64,000 nt of DNA from Bacillus sp. CH140a_4T. GTDB lineage: Bacteria; Bacillota; Bacilli; Bacillales; Bacillaceae_G. Position 1 is the stretch's first letter. The number at the start of each line of letters is the position of its first letter. The position numbers were made by a program, and so were the translations under genes. Under the pieces are notes generated by a model, which had not been told where the DNA came from, did no database searches, and saw only the letters and a list, made by a program, of their open reading frames with translations. The stretch spans positions 68,201 through 132,200 of the forward strand of contig NZ_WBPF01000023.1 in assembly GCF_008923725.1 (NCBI RefSeq), written 5' to 3'. Below are positions 49,121 to 59,751 of this stretch, piece after piece.

Positions 49121-52036
49121 TTAGTGAATGATTTTACTTCCTTTTGCATTCTCAACGAATTTTTCACTTGATTTGTTAATTGGTGTTTTCAGTAATAACG
49201 CAGCAACAATCATAACTACTACGAAAGCACTTAACACAAGTAAATCTCGCGTTACAATATCCCACAGCATTCCACCTACTGTTTCACGAATTGCACTAAT
49301 TGCATATGTGAACGGTAAGAACGGATAAATCGCTTGGAAGAACGCTGGTGTCATTTGAATTGGGAATGTCCCGCCCGATCCTGCTACTTGCAGTACAAGT
49401 AAAATAATCGCCATCGATTTCCCAACGTTTCCGAAAATAGAAACGAGTGAGTATACGATACAAACGAAGACTCCACCAATAAATAAACTAAATAATACAA
49501 ACCAGAACTTATCGACTACGTACGTACCGAGTAAGAATATATCTCCCATCGATACGATAAACGCTTGTGAAAGACCTATCGTTAAGAATGTTAATAAACG
49601 TCCGAAGTAAATTTCATGGCTCTTATAATTCGCGCCCTCTTCATGTACTTCTACTGTTAATAATGAAACCATTAATAATGCGCCTACCCATAATGCAAGC
49701 ACTGTATAGAATGGTGACATTGCTGAACCGTAGTTCGGCATCGCAAATAATTTATTCTCTTTTAAATTTACTGGATTCGCAAAGTAATCACTTTGCTTTT
49801 CAACATCATTTTTCAATAAGCGTATGATGTCTTTTAAATCCTCTTCAGATTCAAAATCACGAATTTTATTTGCTAATTCTTTAATCTTTTTCTCAGTTTC
49901 CGGCATGTCAGCTTTAATGTCCGTTAATTTCTTTTTACCGTCTACTAAGCCTTTTGATGAATCTTCTAGTAATTTTTTAACATCTGGAAGCTTTTTGTCT
50001 GCTTCTTTTAAAATTTGAGATGTATTTTTAGACATATCTTTTGTACGAGCAATTGCTTCATTAAAGTTTGGAACGATTTCTGAATCGTATTTAGCTAAGA
50101 TGTCACCTATTTGACCCGAAACATTTTTAGATACTTTATTAATACTCTCAATAACATCTGCCGCTGGTTTTTGACCTTTATTAATAGCGTCAATTCCTTT
50201 ATCAGTTAAATCGATTCCTTTTTGAAGACCATCTTTTACTTTATTCAATTTAGAAATCATGTTATTCGTGTTCTTATCACTATTTACATCTGCTAAAACT
50301 TTATTCGCATTCTCCATAACAGGAATCATATCGTTAACTAAATTTAGCCCAGCTTTGAACTGGCCATTTAAATCATTTAAAGCTACTTTTGTAGAATCTA
50401 GTCCGTTGACACCTTTATTACTTAAGTCTTCTCTGGCTTTTTCAAGCTCTGTTTTTAATCTGCTGTAATTATTTACAGCCTGATCATAGCCTTCTCTACC
50501 ATTGTCTAATATTTCGTTAACTTTTTTTATTTCTTGATTTAAATTCTGTTGCGCATTTCCAGCTTTATCTTTTAATTGTTCAGCCGTACTTACCGCTTTT
50601 TCAAAATCTGCTACAAACGTCGCATTATAATCTGCCTCCGCTTGGTTTACCAAATTATTTATTGCATCTAACTTTTTATTAGTAGCATCTCTTACATCTT
50701 TTTTCACTTCTTGTCCTGTACCTATAATATTAGCGATATCTTTAACGCCGCCATTTGCATTTTCTATAGCTGATTTAAGATTCGTTAATTTATCTATACG
50801 TCTTTGGAAGAAGTCTTTTCCAGAATCAGTTGGTGCAGATTCTTTAAATTTAGTAAAGACATCAATTAAATATGAAACACTATCAACACGACCTTGAAGG
50901 TTCTCAGAAACCTTATTAAGATCTTGTTTCGCTTTTTCTGGATCAAAATTACCATTTCCCAATCCGTTTATAACACCTTGTGCATAAGTTGTTCCAACAC
51001 GTATTGAGCCGAATACATTATTTACAGTTTGATCAATATTTTTAGCTATATCTTTATACAATTGACCATTCACCTGCGGTAATTCTGGTATCTGCGGAAT
51101 AGTTATATTAGGTAACACTGGGAATTTAGATGGATCTGGAAGTGCCATATTGAAATCAAAAGATGGATTTTTTAAGAAATCCGTAATCGCTGCCGCACTA
51201 TTCAAACCTGTTTGCATTGCAATTAAATTATTCTTAATAGTTCCTGGAGCACGATTCAATGTTTCATCATTTCTCGCAAAGAATGCATCTAAACTCTTAA
51301 GTGTGTCCTGCCCATCATTAATAACACTTTCTACAACCGGCAACTCTTTCTGCGCCACTTTCACAACATCTTCTGCTCGAGTTGCATCATCTAACGCCTT
51401 ATCCATCAGTGTATTCATTTCTGGGAACTGCGCTTCTAACTTAAAGACAAGATCTTTTACTTTCTCGATACTTGGTAAGTTTGTTTCTAAATCGATTCCA
51501 AGGTCATTAAAAACTTTAAAAATCTCACCGTTTGCTGTTTTAACAAAGTTTTTACTAATTTCTTCTGTAATACCTGATGCACCTTTTGCTGTAATTTTCG
51601 GTGCAATCGCATTTACCTTTTCATTTACATAGTAATCAAGTTCTGGTTTCTGCGGATTTTCATCCAGAACAGTTGCAATCTTTTCAGAGAAATCTTTTGG
51701 AATTGTAATACTTGCATAGTAATCTCCGCGCTCAACTCCGTGAATTGCTTGTTTTTCATCTACAAATTTCCAACCAAGATTTTTGTTTTTCTTAAGAGAA
51801 TCTACAATCTCTTCACCGATATTAATATCTTTCCCTCTTAAATTAGATCCTGCATCTTGGTTAGAAACTGCAATGGGAACCTCTTTTGTATTTCCGTACG
51901 GATCCCAAGAAGCTTTAATGTTAAACCATGCATATAACGATGGTAAAATCATTAATCCTAAAACAATAACAATTGCAGCCCAATGTTTAGCTACATTCCG
52001 TAAATCTGTCTTATAAATACGCCAAATTTGTTTCAT
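49121..52036 (-). CDS. yhgE: YhgE/Pip family membrane protein
   Basis: A 971-residue protein (ATG 52036; GTG 52048 is an alternative). One membrane helix near the N-terminus (IVIVLGLMILPSLYAWFNIKASWDPYGNT, the YhgE/Pip signature), a ~700-residue extracellular helical stalk with repeated coiled-coil segments, and five C-terminal helices of the ABC-2 permease type (from GSAMSPFYTVLALWVGALLMVSL). Lactococcal Pip is a phage infection protein; B. subtilis YhgE and EsaA/YueB are relatives linked to type VII secretion. The gene stands alone here, so a secretion role is not shown. Confidence 0.9.
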   Translation of the reverse strand: MKQIWRIYKTDLRNVAKHWAAIVIVLGLMILPSLYAWFNIKASWDPYGNTKEVPIAVSNQDAGSNLRGKDINIGEEIVDSLKKNKNLGWKFVDEKQAIHGVERGDYYASITIPKDFSEKIATVLDENPQKPELDYYVNEKVNAIAPKITAKGASGITEEISKNFVKTANGEIFKVFNDLGIDLETNLPSIEKVKDLVFKLEAQFPEMNTLMDKALDDATRAEDVVKVAQKELPVVESVINDGQDTLKSLDAFFARNDETLNRAPGTIKNNLIAMQTGLNSAAAITDFLKNPSFDFNMALPDPSKFPVLPNITIPQIPELPQVNGQLYKDIAKNIDQTVNNVFGSIRVGTTYAQGVINGLGNGNFDPEKAKQDLNKVSENLQGRVDSVSYLIDVFTKFKESAPTDSGKDFFQRRIDKLTNLKSAIENANGGVKDIANIIGTGQEVKKDVRDATNKKLDAINNLVNQAEADYNATFVADFEKAVSTAEQLKDKAGNAQQNLNQEIKKVNEILDNGREGYDQAVNNYSRLKTELEKAREDLSNKGVNGLDSTKVALNDLNGQFKAGLNLVNDMIPVMENANKVLADVNSDKNTNNMISKLNKVKDGLQKGIDLTDKGIDAINKGQKPAADVIESINKVSKNVSGQIGDILAKYDSEIVPNFNEAIARTKDMSKNTSQILKEADKKLPDVKKLLEDSSKGLVDGKKKLTDIKADMPETEKKIKELANKIRDFESEEDLKDIIRLLKNDVEKQSDYFANPVNLKENKLFAMPNYGSAMSPFYTVLALWVGALLMVSLLTVEVHEEGANYKSHEIYFGRLLTFLTIGLSQAFIVSMGDIFLLGTYVVDKFWFVLFSLFIGGVFVCIVYSLVSIFGNVGKSMAIILLVLQVAGSGGTFPIQMTPAFFQAIYPFLPFTYAISAIRETVGGMLWDIVTRDLLVLSAFVVVMIVAALLLKTPINKSSEKFVENAKGSKIIH

Positions 52037-52261
52037 AGAAGTTATCACCTAATTATATATTTTTCCTTCTTTAGAAAATGATACATACATTTTGCAATTA
52101 TATCACTTTCTACATCGTGGATTAAACGAAAACACACTATTTTTCCCATTAAATATTTCACTTACTTCATTATATAACGAAGTAAAAAAAGTATGCATAC
52201 AAAATGACCAAATTAGTTTTACATTCAATAATAACAAATATATAGGAAATGTCATAAAAAA

Positions 52262-52340
52262 TACAAGTATTTTCTCTTGGAAATACTTGTATTCCTCAAA
52301 AAAATCCTCACAGTTTTTCATCATCTGTGAGGATTTCTTC
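52262..52340 (-). terminator. Hairpins after the endonuclease-like gene
   Basis: AAATCCTCACAG / CTGTGAGGATTT (52303-52338) ends the minus-strand operon; ACAAGTATTT / AAATACTTGT (52261-52290) is a second hairpin behind it. Confidence 0.75.
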
Positions 52341-52342
52341 TA

Positions 52343-53134
52343 TTATATATCTACTTTTACTTCTACACCGAAATGATCTGAAATTACCTTTCGGTTTGTA
52401 CCATTAAAAATGACTTTTGAAGAACGAACTTTTTCGCTTTGGTTACACAATATTAGATCGATTCGTAATTTATGTTTGTTTTCATCCCACCCAGCAATCT
52501 CACCTTGGACAGTTGTTCCTTCATCCTTCTCTATTGCTAGTTCATATGTGTCATACAAACCTTTTCGCATCATATATTCATAACCTTCGCCTTGCAAACG
52601 AGCATTGTTATTAAAGTCACCCATTAAGAAGGAAAGTTCATTACGATTTACACGCTCCATTAAACGATCAACTTGACCTTTGAATGACTCTTCTTCATCA
52701 TTCCACCAACCGAGGTGACAAGAGTAAAACGTGATGTTCTTACCATTATAAGCAATTGTTGTACTTATAATTTTGCGCGTTTTCCAATACGTTGTATCCT
52801 TATTTTCTGAAATAAAGAACGTATCTTCTTTTACAACATTATGTTTCGTTACAATCGCTAATCCTTCTTCATACACATCATAACCAATATGAGAGAAATC
52901 CCAAGTAATATTGTAATCTTTTACATGTAACGCTTTTAACTCTTCTAATAGTAAAAGTCCAAAATTATCTTCTTTCTTGTTACCGCATACATTTTCAGCT
53001 TGTATCGACTGACTTACTTCTTGCAATGCGATCACATCATACTGTTCTTCTTGAATGACTTTAGCAAGATATTTTATCTTTTCTATTTGATTTTCTTCTT
53101 GCCAAGAGTGACAGTTTAAAGTTAGCAATTTCAT
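52343..53134 (-). CDS. Endonuclease/exonuclease/phosphatase family protein
   Basis: A 263-residue protein from ATG 53134 (MKLLTLNCHSWQEE). The EEP fold motifs are LLTLNCHSW (Asn), VIALQEV (metal-binding Glu), FYSCHLGWW (His), FLMGDFNN (Asp, Asn) and ISDHFGVEV (Asp-His), all intact, so an active Mg2+-dependent phosphodiesterase is likely. No signal peptide. It starts next to the stop of the PTS gene and shares the operon, so a role with sugar phosphates or lipids is possible. Substrate unknown. Confidence 0.87.
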   Translation of the reverse strand: MKLLTLNCHSWQEENQIEKIKYLAKVIQEEQYDVIALQEVSQSIQAENVCGNKKEDNFGLLLLEELKALHVKDYNITWDFSHIGYDVYEEGLAIVTKHNVVKEDTFFISENKDTTYWKTRKIISTTIAYNGKNITFYSCHLGWWNDEEESFKGQVDRLMERVNRNELSFLMGDFNNNARLQGEGYEYMMRKGLYDTYELAIEKDEGTTVQGEIAGWDENKHKLRIDLILCNQSEKVRSSKVIFNGTNRKVISDHFGVEVKVDI

Positions 53135-53138
53135 ATTA

Positions 53139-54776
53139 TTACGCACCTAACATATCTTGAATGTCTGACTTTAATACGTCAGCTTTCGGACCATATACTG
53201 CTTGTACACCTTTATCTTTTACGATCAGTCCTAAAGCACCATTTTGTTTCCATTGTGCTTCTGGTGCAACAACATCTAAATCTTTTACTGTTACACGTAA
53301 ACGTGTCATACAAGCATCTACGTCAGCAATATTTTCTTTTCCACCTAACAAATCAATAACTTTTGTTGCTAATGAACCATCCTGTACATTTCCTGTTCCT
53401 TCTGATGACTCATCTTCATTATCAATATAGTTACCAGCACGTCCTGGTGTTGGTAAGTTGAACTTTTTAATTAAGAAATTGAATAATGTAAAGTTCAGAC
53501 CGAAGAATACTAATGAAACGATAACGAAATTGATTAAATCTCTAGTTAGTCCTGCATTAACCATCATCGGTGTACGAGTAATTAATTCAATAAATCCAAA
53601 TGCGTGAACACGTAAGTTAATTAAATCTGCTAATGCAAATGCAAGTCCTGTTGTAATTGCATATACAACATATAATACTGGAGCAATAAACATGAACATG
53701 AATTCAATTGGTTCTGTTACACCTGTTAAGAATACTGCTAATGCTGCTGATAAGAACATTGGTTTATATTTTGAACGTTTTTCTTTATCAACATTACGGA
53801 ACATCGCGAATGCAATACCCATTAACGCTGCTGTTGAACCGATAACTTGTCCTGCTTTGAATCGAGCTGGTACAACATTATTTAATAGATCGTTATATGC
53901 TTTTGTATCTCCATTTGCTAATAAATTATTTAAATCTGTAATCCATGCAAGCCATAATGGATCTTGCCCTGCTACAACTTGTCCAATTTTTGAGCCAGTT
54001 AACATCGTATATGTTCCGCCTAGCTCTGTGTAGTTCATCGGAATCGTTAACATATGGTGTAAACCGAATGGTAATAGTAAACGCTCTAACGTTCCATATA
54101 CAAATGGTGCAACAACTGGTGCACTATCCTTTGAAGCTGCAATCCAGCGACCAAATTCATTTAATCCACTTTGGATGAATGGCCATAAAAGTGATAATAC
54201 AATTGCAGTGACTGTAGACCAAACGATTACAACGAATGGTACGAATCGTTTTCCGTTAAAGAATGCTAATGCCTGTGGCAGTTTGTTATAGTTATAATAT
54301 TTGTTATATAGAGTAGCTCCTAAGAAACCTGTGATAATCCCTACGAAAACTCCCATGTTTAATGCTGGTGCACCAAGTACAGAAGTAAAGTAATCTTTTA
54401 CAACTAAATCTCCTGCTAATACTGAAGAAACTTTCGCTTTTGAATCCGCTAACATTTCAGCGTTTACGCCAAATATAGCTCCTGTAATTCTGTTTGTTAA
54501 GACGAATGCTAATAGTGCTGCAAATGCACCACCTGCGCGATCTTTCGCCCAAGATCCCCCAATTGCTACTGCGAATAAGATGTGTAGATTTGTGATAATT
54601 GCCCAACCGATGTCTTCCATTACGCGAGCGATTGTATGAACTGCGTTAATATCCCCAGCAGACATCCCAATTAACTTACCAATAGAAATCATTAAACCAG
54701 CTGCTGGCATTACAGCTACAACAACTAATAATGCTTTCCCGAACTTTTGCCAAAAATCAAAAGACGTAATTTTCAT
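53139..54776 (-). CDS. PTS alpha-glucoside/glucose-type EIICB component
   Basis: A 545-residue membrane permease that takes up and phosphorylates a sugar. EIIC domain (about 1-430) with ten helices and GVTEPIEFMFMFIAPVLY, the family's GITEPIEF-type signature; EIIB domain (about 465-545) with the phospho-cysteine in ADVDACMTRLRV. The linker is acidic and no EIIA is attached, so a glucose-type EIIA from elsewhere must serve. Next to malL it is likely maltose or another alpha-glucoside transporter (MalP-like). Confidence 0.88.
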   Translation of the reverse strand: MKITSFDFWQKFGKALLVVVAVMPAAGLMISIGKLIGMSAGDINAVHTIARVMEDIGWAIITNLHILFAVAIGGSWAKDRAGGAFAALLAFVLTNRITGAIFGVNAEMLADSKAKVSSVLAGDLVVKDYFTSVLGAPALNMGVFVGIITGFLGATLYNKYYNYNKLPQALAFFNGKRFVPFVVIVWSTVTAIVLSLLWPFIQSGLNEFGRWIAASKDSAPVVAPFVYGTLERLLLPFGLHHMLTIPMNYTELGGTYTMLTGSKIGQVVAGQDPLWLAWITDLNNLLANGDTKAYNDLLNNVVPARFKAGQVIGSTAALMGIAFAMFRNVDKEKRSKYKPMFLSAALAVFLTGVTEPIEFMFMFIAPVLYVVYAITTGLAFALADLINLRVHAFGFIELITRTPMMVNAGLTRDLINFVIVSLVFFGLNFTLFNFLIKKFNLPTPGRAGNYIDNEDESSEGTGNVQDGSLATKVIDLLGGKENIADVDACMTRLRVTVKDLDVVAPEAQWKQNGALGLIVKDKGVQAVYGPKADVLKSDIQDMLGA

Positions 54777-54837
54777 CTGTTCTTCCTCCCCTTTATTTAT
54801 AATAACGTAATGATTTAAATTATAATTTCTGTTTCTA

Positions 54838-54923
54838 TTATGAAAACGATTCCTTATGTTACTTTATTTTTATAATTTACGCAACCGTTTTCATAAATCT
54901 ATTTTAATAAAAGCGTTTTCACT
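54838..54923 (-). promoter_or_regulatory. Three cre/LacI-type operators between malL and the PTS gene
   Basis: TGAAAACGATTCC (54841-54853), GCAACCGTTTTCAT (54881-54894) and AAAGCGTTTTCA (54910-54921) resemble CcpA cre or MalR-type sites around the core ACGnTTTnC. A TATAAT -10 for the PTS gene lies just downstream on the minus strand. Catabolite repression and/or a maltose-responsive LacI regulator is inferred. Confidence 0.6.
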
Positions 54924-54951
54924 TTGCAATAGAAATTTATTTTTTTTCATA

Positions 54952-54982
54952 AAAAAAGATGCTCTAAGAGCATCCTTTTTTA
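54952..54982 (-). terminator. Terminator of malL
   Basis: AAAAGATGCTCTAAGAGCATCCTTTTTT; partial read-through to the PTS gene is possible. Confidence 0.8.
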
Positions 54983-56647
54983 TTATGAAATGCGATAAAC
55001 CCTTGTTTCATAAGGCTTTAACGTGATTGTAGTTACTTGTTCATGTTCCGCAACTTCATAGTTATTTAAAAGCAAACGTTTGCGTTCTAGTGCGAATGAA
55101 CCCTCATTATATACAGATTCCTCTTTGGAGATATTACTAATTACAACGATTTTTTCATCATTTAATGTACGAGTATACGCATAAATTTGTGGATCATCTT
55201 CTAAAAGTAAATCGTACGTACCGTAATTCAGTACATCGTTCTCTTTTTTCAAGGCAATCATTTTTTTATAGAAATTGAAAATAGAATTCTCTTCATTTTT
55301 TTGCTTTTCAACATTAATTTCTTTATAGTTTGGATTCATACTAAACCAAGGTGCACCTGTTGTGAAGCCAGCATTCATCTCATCGTTCCACTGCATAGGT
55401 GTACGTGAATTATCGCGGCAAGAAGCCCATATAATCTCCATCATATCTTGATGTGATACGCCCTCTGCCATTTTCTCTCGATATAAATTTTTAGTTGCTA
55501 CATCATCGTAATCTTCAATATTTAATAATTGAACATTTGTCATCCCAATTTCTTGTCCTTGATAAATAAACGGTGTACCGTGCATAAAGAAATACATTGC
55601 TCCTAGAGCTGTTGCACTTTCACGCCAATATTGTTTATCATCTCCCCAAGTTGAAACGATACGTGGCTTATCGTGGTTCTCAATATATAAAGCATTCCAG
55701 CCTTTATTTTCTAACCCTTTTTGCCATTTCGTTAATACTTTTTTCAGTCCTACAACATCAAGATCTTTCTTCTTTTCTGCATCCCATAAGCTTAAATGTT
55801 CGAATTGGAATACCATATTGAACTTACCTTGCTCTTCTCCAACCCAAAGCTCAGCATCTTCAATCTTAACGCCATTCGCTTCACCAACAGTCATAATATC
55901 GTACTTAGAAAATGTATTTTCTTTTAACTCTTCTAATAAAGGTTGAATACCATCCACATTCATATGTTTATCAAAAGATGGTACATACTTTAGTTCTTTT
56001 GGATTTGGCATATCTTTGAAGCCATCTTCTTTTTTAATATGGCTGATTGCATCCACTCGGAAACCATCAATTCCTTTATCAAGCCACCAATTAACTGTAT
56101 CGTATAACACTTCGCGAACTTCTTTATTCTCCCAGTTTAAATCTGGTTGTTTACGCGAGAATAAGTGTAAATAATATTGTCCTGTTACTTCATCATATTC
56201 CCATGCCGAACCATTAAAAATACTTTCCCAGTTGTTTGGTTCCGCACCATCTTTACCATCATGCCAAATATACCAATCACGCTTCGGATTTTCTTTAGAT
56301 GAACGGGACTCAATAAACCATGGATGTTCATCACTTGTATGATTAATAACTAAATCAATAATAAGCTTCATATCACGCTTATGAACTTCATCTAGTAAAG
56401 CATCAAAGTCTTCCATCGTACCAAACTCATCCATGATATCTTGATAATCACTAATGTCATAACCATTATCATCATTAGGTGACTTATACATTGGACAAAT
56501 CCAAATTACATCTATGCCTAAATCTTTTAAATAATCCAATTTCGCAATAATACCCTGTAAATCTCCAATACCATCACCATTTGAATCCATAAAGCTACGT
56601 GGGTAAATTTGATACGCAACCGCTTCTTTCCACCATGTCTTATTCAT
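54983..56647 (-). CDS. malL: GH13 alpha-glucosidase (oligo-1,6-glucosidase type)
   Basis: Hydrolyses terminal alpha-glucosidic bonds of isomaltose, maltose or sucrose-like sugars in the cytoplasm. 554 residues from ATG 56647 (MNKTWWKEAVAYQIYPRSFMDSNGDGIGD), after AGGAGAGAATGACT; the longer frame to 56743 runs across operator sites and is not used. Catalytic residues: nucleophile Asp in GIDGFRVDAISHI, acid Glu in IMTVGEANG, and Asp in IENHDKPR. Calcium-type DSNGDGIGD loop present. Length and motifs fit GH13 subfamily 31; TreC-like phospho-trehalase is a weaker option. Leads the operon malL - PTS - EEP. Confidence 0.9.
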   Translation of the reverse strand: MNKTWWKEAVAYQIYPRSFMDSNGDGIGDLQGIIAKLDYLKDLGIDVIWICPMYKSPNDDNGYDISDYQDIMDEFGTMEDFDALLDEVHKRDMKLIIDLVINHTSDEHPWFIESRSSKENPKRDWYIWHDGKDGAEPNNWESIFNGSAWEYDEVTGQYYLHLFSRKQPDLNWENKEVREVLYDTVNWWLDKGIDGFRVDAISHIKKEDGFKDMPNPKELKYVPSFDKHMNVDGIQPLLEELKENTFSKYDIMTVGEANGVKIEDAELWVGEEQGKFNMVFQFEHLSLWDAEKKKDLDVVGLKKVLTKWQKGLENKGWNALYIENHDKPRIVSTWGDDKQYWRESATALGAMYFFMHGTPFIYQGQEIGMTNVQLLNIEDYDDVATKNLYREKMAEGVSHQDMMEIIWASCRDNSRTPMQWNDEMNAGFTTGAPWFSMNPNYKEINVEKQKNEENSIFNFYKKMIALKKENDVLNYGTYDLLLEDDPQIYAYTRTLNDEKIVVISNISKEESVYNEGSFALERKRLLLNNYEVAEHEQVTTITLKPYETRVYRIS

Positions 56648-56682
56648 AGTCATTCTCTCCTTTTGCATCCCATCGGAATTTT

Positions 56683-56745
56683 TATGCAAACGTTTTCGTA
56701 ACACTATCATAACAAAATATAAATAGTTTGCAACTGTTTTCATTG
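56683..56745 (-). promoter_or_regulatory. LacI-type operators of malL
   Basis: TGCAAACGTTTTCGTA (56685-56700) and TTGCAACTGTTTTCAT (56728-56743), 43 bp apart, upstream of the malL ATG. They match the sites before the PTS gene. A perfect palindrome GCAAACGTTTGC also occurs inside malL at 55072-55083. Confidence 0.62.
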
Positions 56746-56891
56746 AACTCTATGTAGATTCCTTATTCTTATGCTTTATTTATTTCTCACAAAAACAAAT
56801 CTCATTTCTCACCTGCTCTTGTCCACGCACGTTACATACGCTTTTCATATATTAATAAAAAGCACTACTTGTTTTAGAAAGGAGTGATAAA

Positions 56892-58226
56892 TTGAAACAA
56901 ACAAAATTAACAGGTCGTATCGTCGTTCCCTCAGATCCTGACTATGACATAGCCCGAATGAATTTAAATTTAAATATTCCAAAACTCCCTTGTATTATTG
57001 TTTTTTGCCAAAATAAAAATGATGTCTGTAACGCCTTAAAATGGGCACGCGAACGTCATATACCATTTCGGTTAAGAAGTGGGCGTCATAGCTACGAAAA
57101 TTTCTCCCTTTTAAATCGTGGACTTATTGTTGATGTGAGTGAAATGAATCAAATTACTGTTAATACCCAAAGTTTAACCGCAACAATTGAGGCCGGTGCA
57201 AATCTCGGCACTGTCTATAAAGAACTTTGGAAATATGGTTTTACAATACCAGCCGGCACAAGCGCAAGTGTTGGTATTGTTGGATTGACACTTGGCGGTG
57301 GCATCGGTATGCTTTCACGCTTATTCGGATTAACATGTGATCAATTAGTAGAAGTTGAAATGGTACAAGCGTGCGGTAAGTTTGGGGCAAAAATCATTCG
57401 AGCAAACGAACATGAAAACCATAACTTGTTTTGGGCGTGCCGCGGCGGCGGTGGTGGAAACTTTGGCATTGTTACTTCCTTAACTTTTCGAGTCCATCCT
57501 ATAAAGAACGTATCGATTTTCTCACTGACATGGGAATGGGAAGATTTTATTGCTGCATTCCAAGCTTGGCAAAGCTGGGCGCCTTATATAGACGAACGTC
57601 TCACTTCATCAATTGAATTATTTTCGAAACAACAAAATAAAATTGAAGTAAAGGGTGAGTTTGTTGGCTCTCCGTCTGAACTCCATTCCTTATTATCTCC
57701 TCTACTTGAAACTGGTACTCCCTCTCTTTTTATAGATGAAGTTCCGTATATAAAGGCTGTTCAATTCTTTAATAGCGGTAATATCCCTGAAAATTTTAAG
57801 CGCTCTGGTTCCTATGTATATAAACCTATTCCCCTTAAAGGAATTCAAATCATGCAATATTTTCTTTCTCATGCACCAAATAAAGATGCAAGTATTTGGC
57901 ACCAATCACTCGTAGGTGCTGTTGAAAATATTACGCCTACTGAAACAGCTTATTTCCATCGTAAAGCAATTATTGCGCAAGAATACATTACCTCTTGGAA
58001 ATGCGACGATGAAGAAAATCGTAATATACGCTGGGTTAAAAATTTACGAGAAAGCTTAGACCCTTATACACTAGGTGACTATGTCAATTGGCCCGATATC
58101 GACATTAAAAATTGGCAAACTAGTTATTATGGTCCTAACTTTCAAAGATTGCGTAAAGTGAAAACCATATATGACCCTTGCAATGTTTTTCGTTTTCAAC
58201 AAAGTATCCCACCCTTTCATACGTAA
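56892..58226 (+). CDS. FAD-linked oxidoreductase with BBE domain (CotQ/YvdP-like)
   Basis: A 444-residue berberine-bridge-type enzyme. FAD-binding domain (about 30-200) with RLRSGRHSYENFS, whose His is the usual covalent FAD site, GASVGIVGLTLGGGIGMLSRLFGLTCDQLVEVE, whose Cys may be the second link, and RGGGGGNFGIVTSLTF. C-terminal BBE motif TSYYGPNFQRLRKVKTIYDPCNVFRFQQSIP. Length equals B. subtilis CotQ (YvdP, ~447), a spore coat protein, so a coat role is possible. The start is TTG at 56892 (reading as M-K-Q-T), after GAAAGGAGTGATAAA. Confidence 0.85.
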   Translation: MKQTKLTGRIVVPSDPDYDIARMNLNLNIPKLPCIIVFCQNKNDVCNALKWARERHIPFRLRSGRHSYENFSLLNRGLIVDVSEMNQITVNTQSLTATIEAGANLGTVYKELWKYGFTIPAGTSASVGIVGLTLGGGIGMLSRLFGLTCDQLVEVEMVQACGKFGAKIIRANEHENHNLFWACRGGGGGNFGIVTSLTFRVHPIKNVSIFSLTWEWEDFIAAFQAWQSWAPYIDERLTSSIELFSKQQNKIEVKGEFVGSPSELHSLLSPLLETGTPSLFIDEVPYIKAVQFFNSGNIPENFKRSGSYVYKPIPLKGIQIMQYFLSHAPNKDASIWHQSLVGAVENITPTETAYFHRKAIIAQEYITSWKCDDEENRNIRWVKNLRESLDPYTLGDYVNWPDIDIKNWQTSYYGPNFQRLRKVKTIYDPCNVFRFQQSIPPFHT

Positions 58227-58260
58227 AAAAGGAAGAACAGAATACTGTTCTTCCTTTTCA
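58224..58260. terminator. Bidirectional terminator
   Basis: AAAAAAGGAAGAACAG and CTGTTCTTCCTTTT arms between the oxidoreductase and chemoreceptor genes. Confidence 0.88.
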
Positions 58261-59550
58261 CATTGAAAATCGTTCAATTGTTTGTTTCAAATCCGCTGCT
58301 TGCTGCTCTAAATCCTTTAACAATTGATCGATTAGTACCATATTTTTAGATTGTTGTAACGTTACACGTGCTACTTCTTGTGAACCAGCTGATGTTTCCT
58401 CAGCAATTGCTGCTACAGCCTTCGTCTGTGCTCCTGTTTGATGAATGTGACTCACTTGTTCGTTCATATAGCTACTAATTTGCTTCGTTGCATCGGCAAC
58501 CTCCATAATACTCGATGACATTTCTTTTAAAATTAATTCTGTCGCTGCCCCGCGTTTTGCCTCTTCTTTAGCTGTTTTCACTTGCTCCGTCATTTTCAAT
58601 GCGACTTGTTGCACTTCCTCTTGCATATTACGTAATAACTGCGATATATTTCTTGCAGAATAATCGCTTTCATCGGCAAGCTTACGTACTTCTTCAGCTA
58701 CAACTGCAAAGCCCCTTCCATGCTCTCCAGCACGAGCTGCCTCAATCGAAGCATTCAGTGCTAATAAATTCGTTTGACTAGCAATCTCACTCACAACAGA
58801 AACAATATGTTCCACTTGTTTCATTCGTTCTTCTAACTTCTGTACATTTTGCATCGAATTTTCATTTTCTTTTGCCAATGTTTGAATACCTTGAATTAAA
58901 GAAGTAAAGACTCGTGTACTTTGCCCTAAAGCTTGAACCATTTCTAAAGACAACTCGTCAGACTGTTTTGCTTTTTCTTCTACTTCACTCGCAATGGAAG
59001 TTGTTGTATCAACAGCCGAAACAATCGCCTGAATGGAAGCTGCTGATTGCTCAGCGCCAGAAGAAATCTCTGCAAGGGTTTCAGACACACCTCGTGCTTG
59101 CTTTGTTGCTTCTTCTGTTTGTCTTCTAATTTGCTGAACTTGATTATTTGTATACGAAAATGTAGTATCAATATTTTTTACCATACCTCTTAAGTTCCCT
59201 AGCATCATATTGAATGCAACACTTAAAGATTTAATCTCATCATCTGTTTTTGGTAACGGGACATCTTCACGAATATCGCCATTGGCCGCTTTCCTTGCAG
59301 CCTCCTCCAATTTCCGAAGTGGTGTAATTAAAAAGATTGCTGCTCCATACGCTAAAATTCCAGACCATACTACACCTAATAACATAACGATAATATTATA
59401 AACAGTTTGACTTACATAACTTTGAAAATAATCGTATATCACGTAAATAAAAACTATGCTTGTTGAATATGTAATAAAAGCTAAAACTGTAGTAAATAGC
59501 ATAAGTTGTGTACGTAAACCAAAGGAAAAAGTTTTCTTCTCCTTTTCCAT
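58258..59550 (-). CDS. Methyl-accepting chemotaxis protein, short-sensor type
   Basis: A 430-residue chemoreceptor without a large external domain: two close helices (about 12-36 and 42-66), HAMP (about 68-120), then signalling domain with a fully normal tip [37 protein letters not shown]. It may sense membrane or internal signals. GAGGAGGAATGAGAA precedes the ATG. Contrast with the divergent receptor at 41071-42810. Confidence 0.92.
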   Translation of the reverse strand: MEKEKKTFSFGLRTQLMLFTTVLAFITYSTSIVFIYVIYDYFQSYVSQTVYNIIVMLLGVVWSGILAYGAAIFLITPLRKLEEAARKAANGDIREDVPLPKTDDEIKSLSVAFNMMLGNLRGMVKNIDTTFSYTNNQVQQIRRQTEEATKQARGVSETLAEISSGAEQSAASIQAIVSAVDTTTSIASEVEEKAKQSDELSLEMVQALGQSTRVFTSLIQGIQTLAKENENSMQNVQKLEERMKQVEHIVSVVSEIASQTNLLALNASIEAARAGEHGRGFAVVAEEVRKLADESDYSARNISQLLRNMQEEVQQVALKMTEQVKTAKEEAKRGAATELILKEMSSSIMEVADATKQISSYMNEQVSHIHQTGAQTKAVAAIAEETSAGSQEVARVTLQQSKNMVLIDQLLKDLEQQAADLKQTIERFSM

Positions 59551-59751
59551 TTCTCATTCCTCCTCATAAATAATATACATACTATCTATATATCATTATC
59601 CATATTTTCCTTATAGAAAGATATATTGATTTTAATTTTTTATTTACATATTCATTACATTACTTTTTCTGTATATAAATAAAAATAATGTATAATTTTA
59701 TTTGGATGCCAATTATATATTCAACTAAATAATGTAAGGTTAGGTGATTCT

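Noticed and set aside
52103-52324. 73-codon minus-strand frame upstream of yhgE
   Set aside because: No ribosome site, no recognisable sequence, and it overlaps terminator hairpins.
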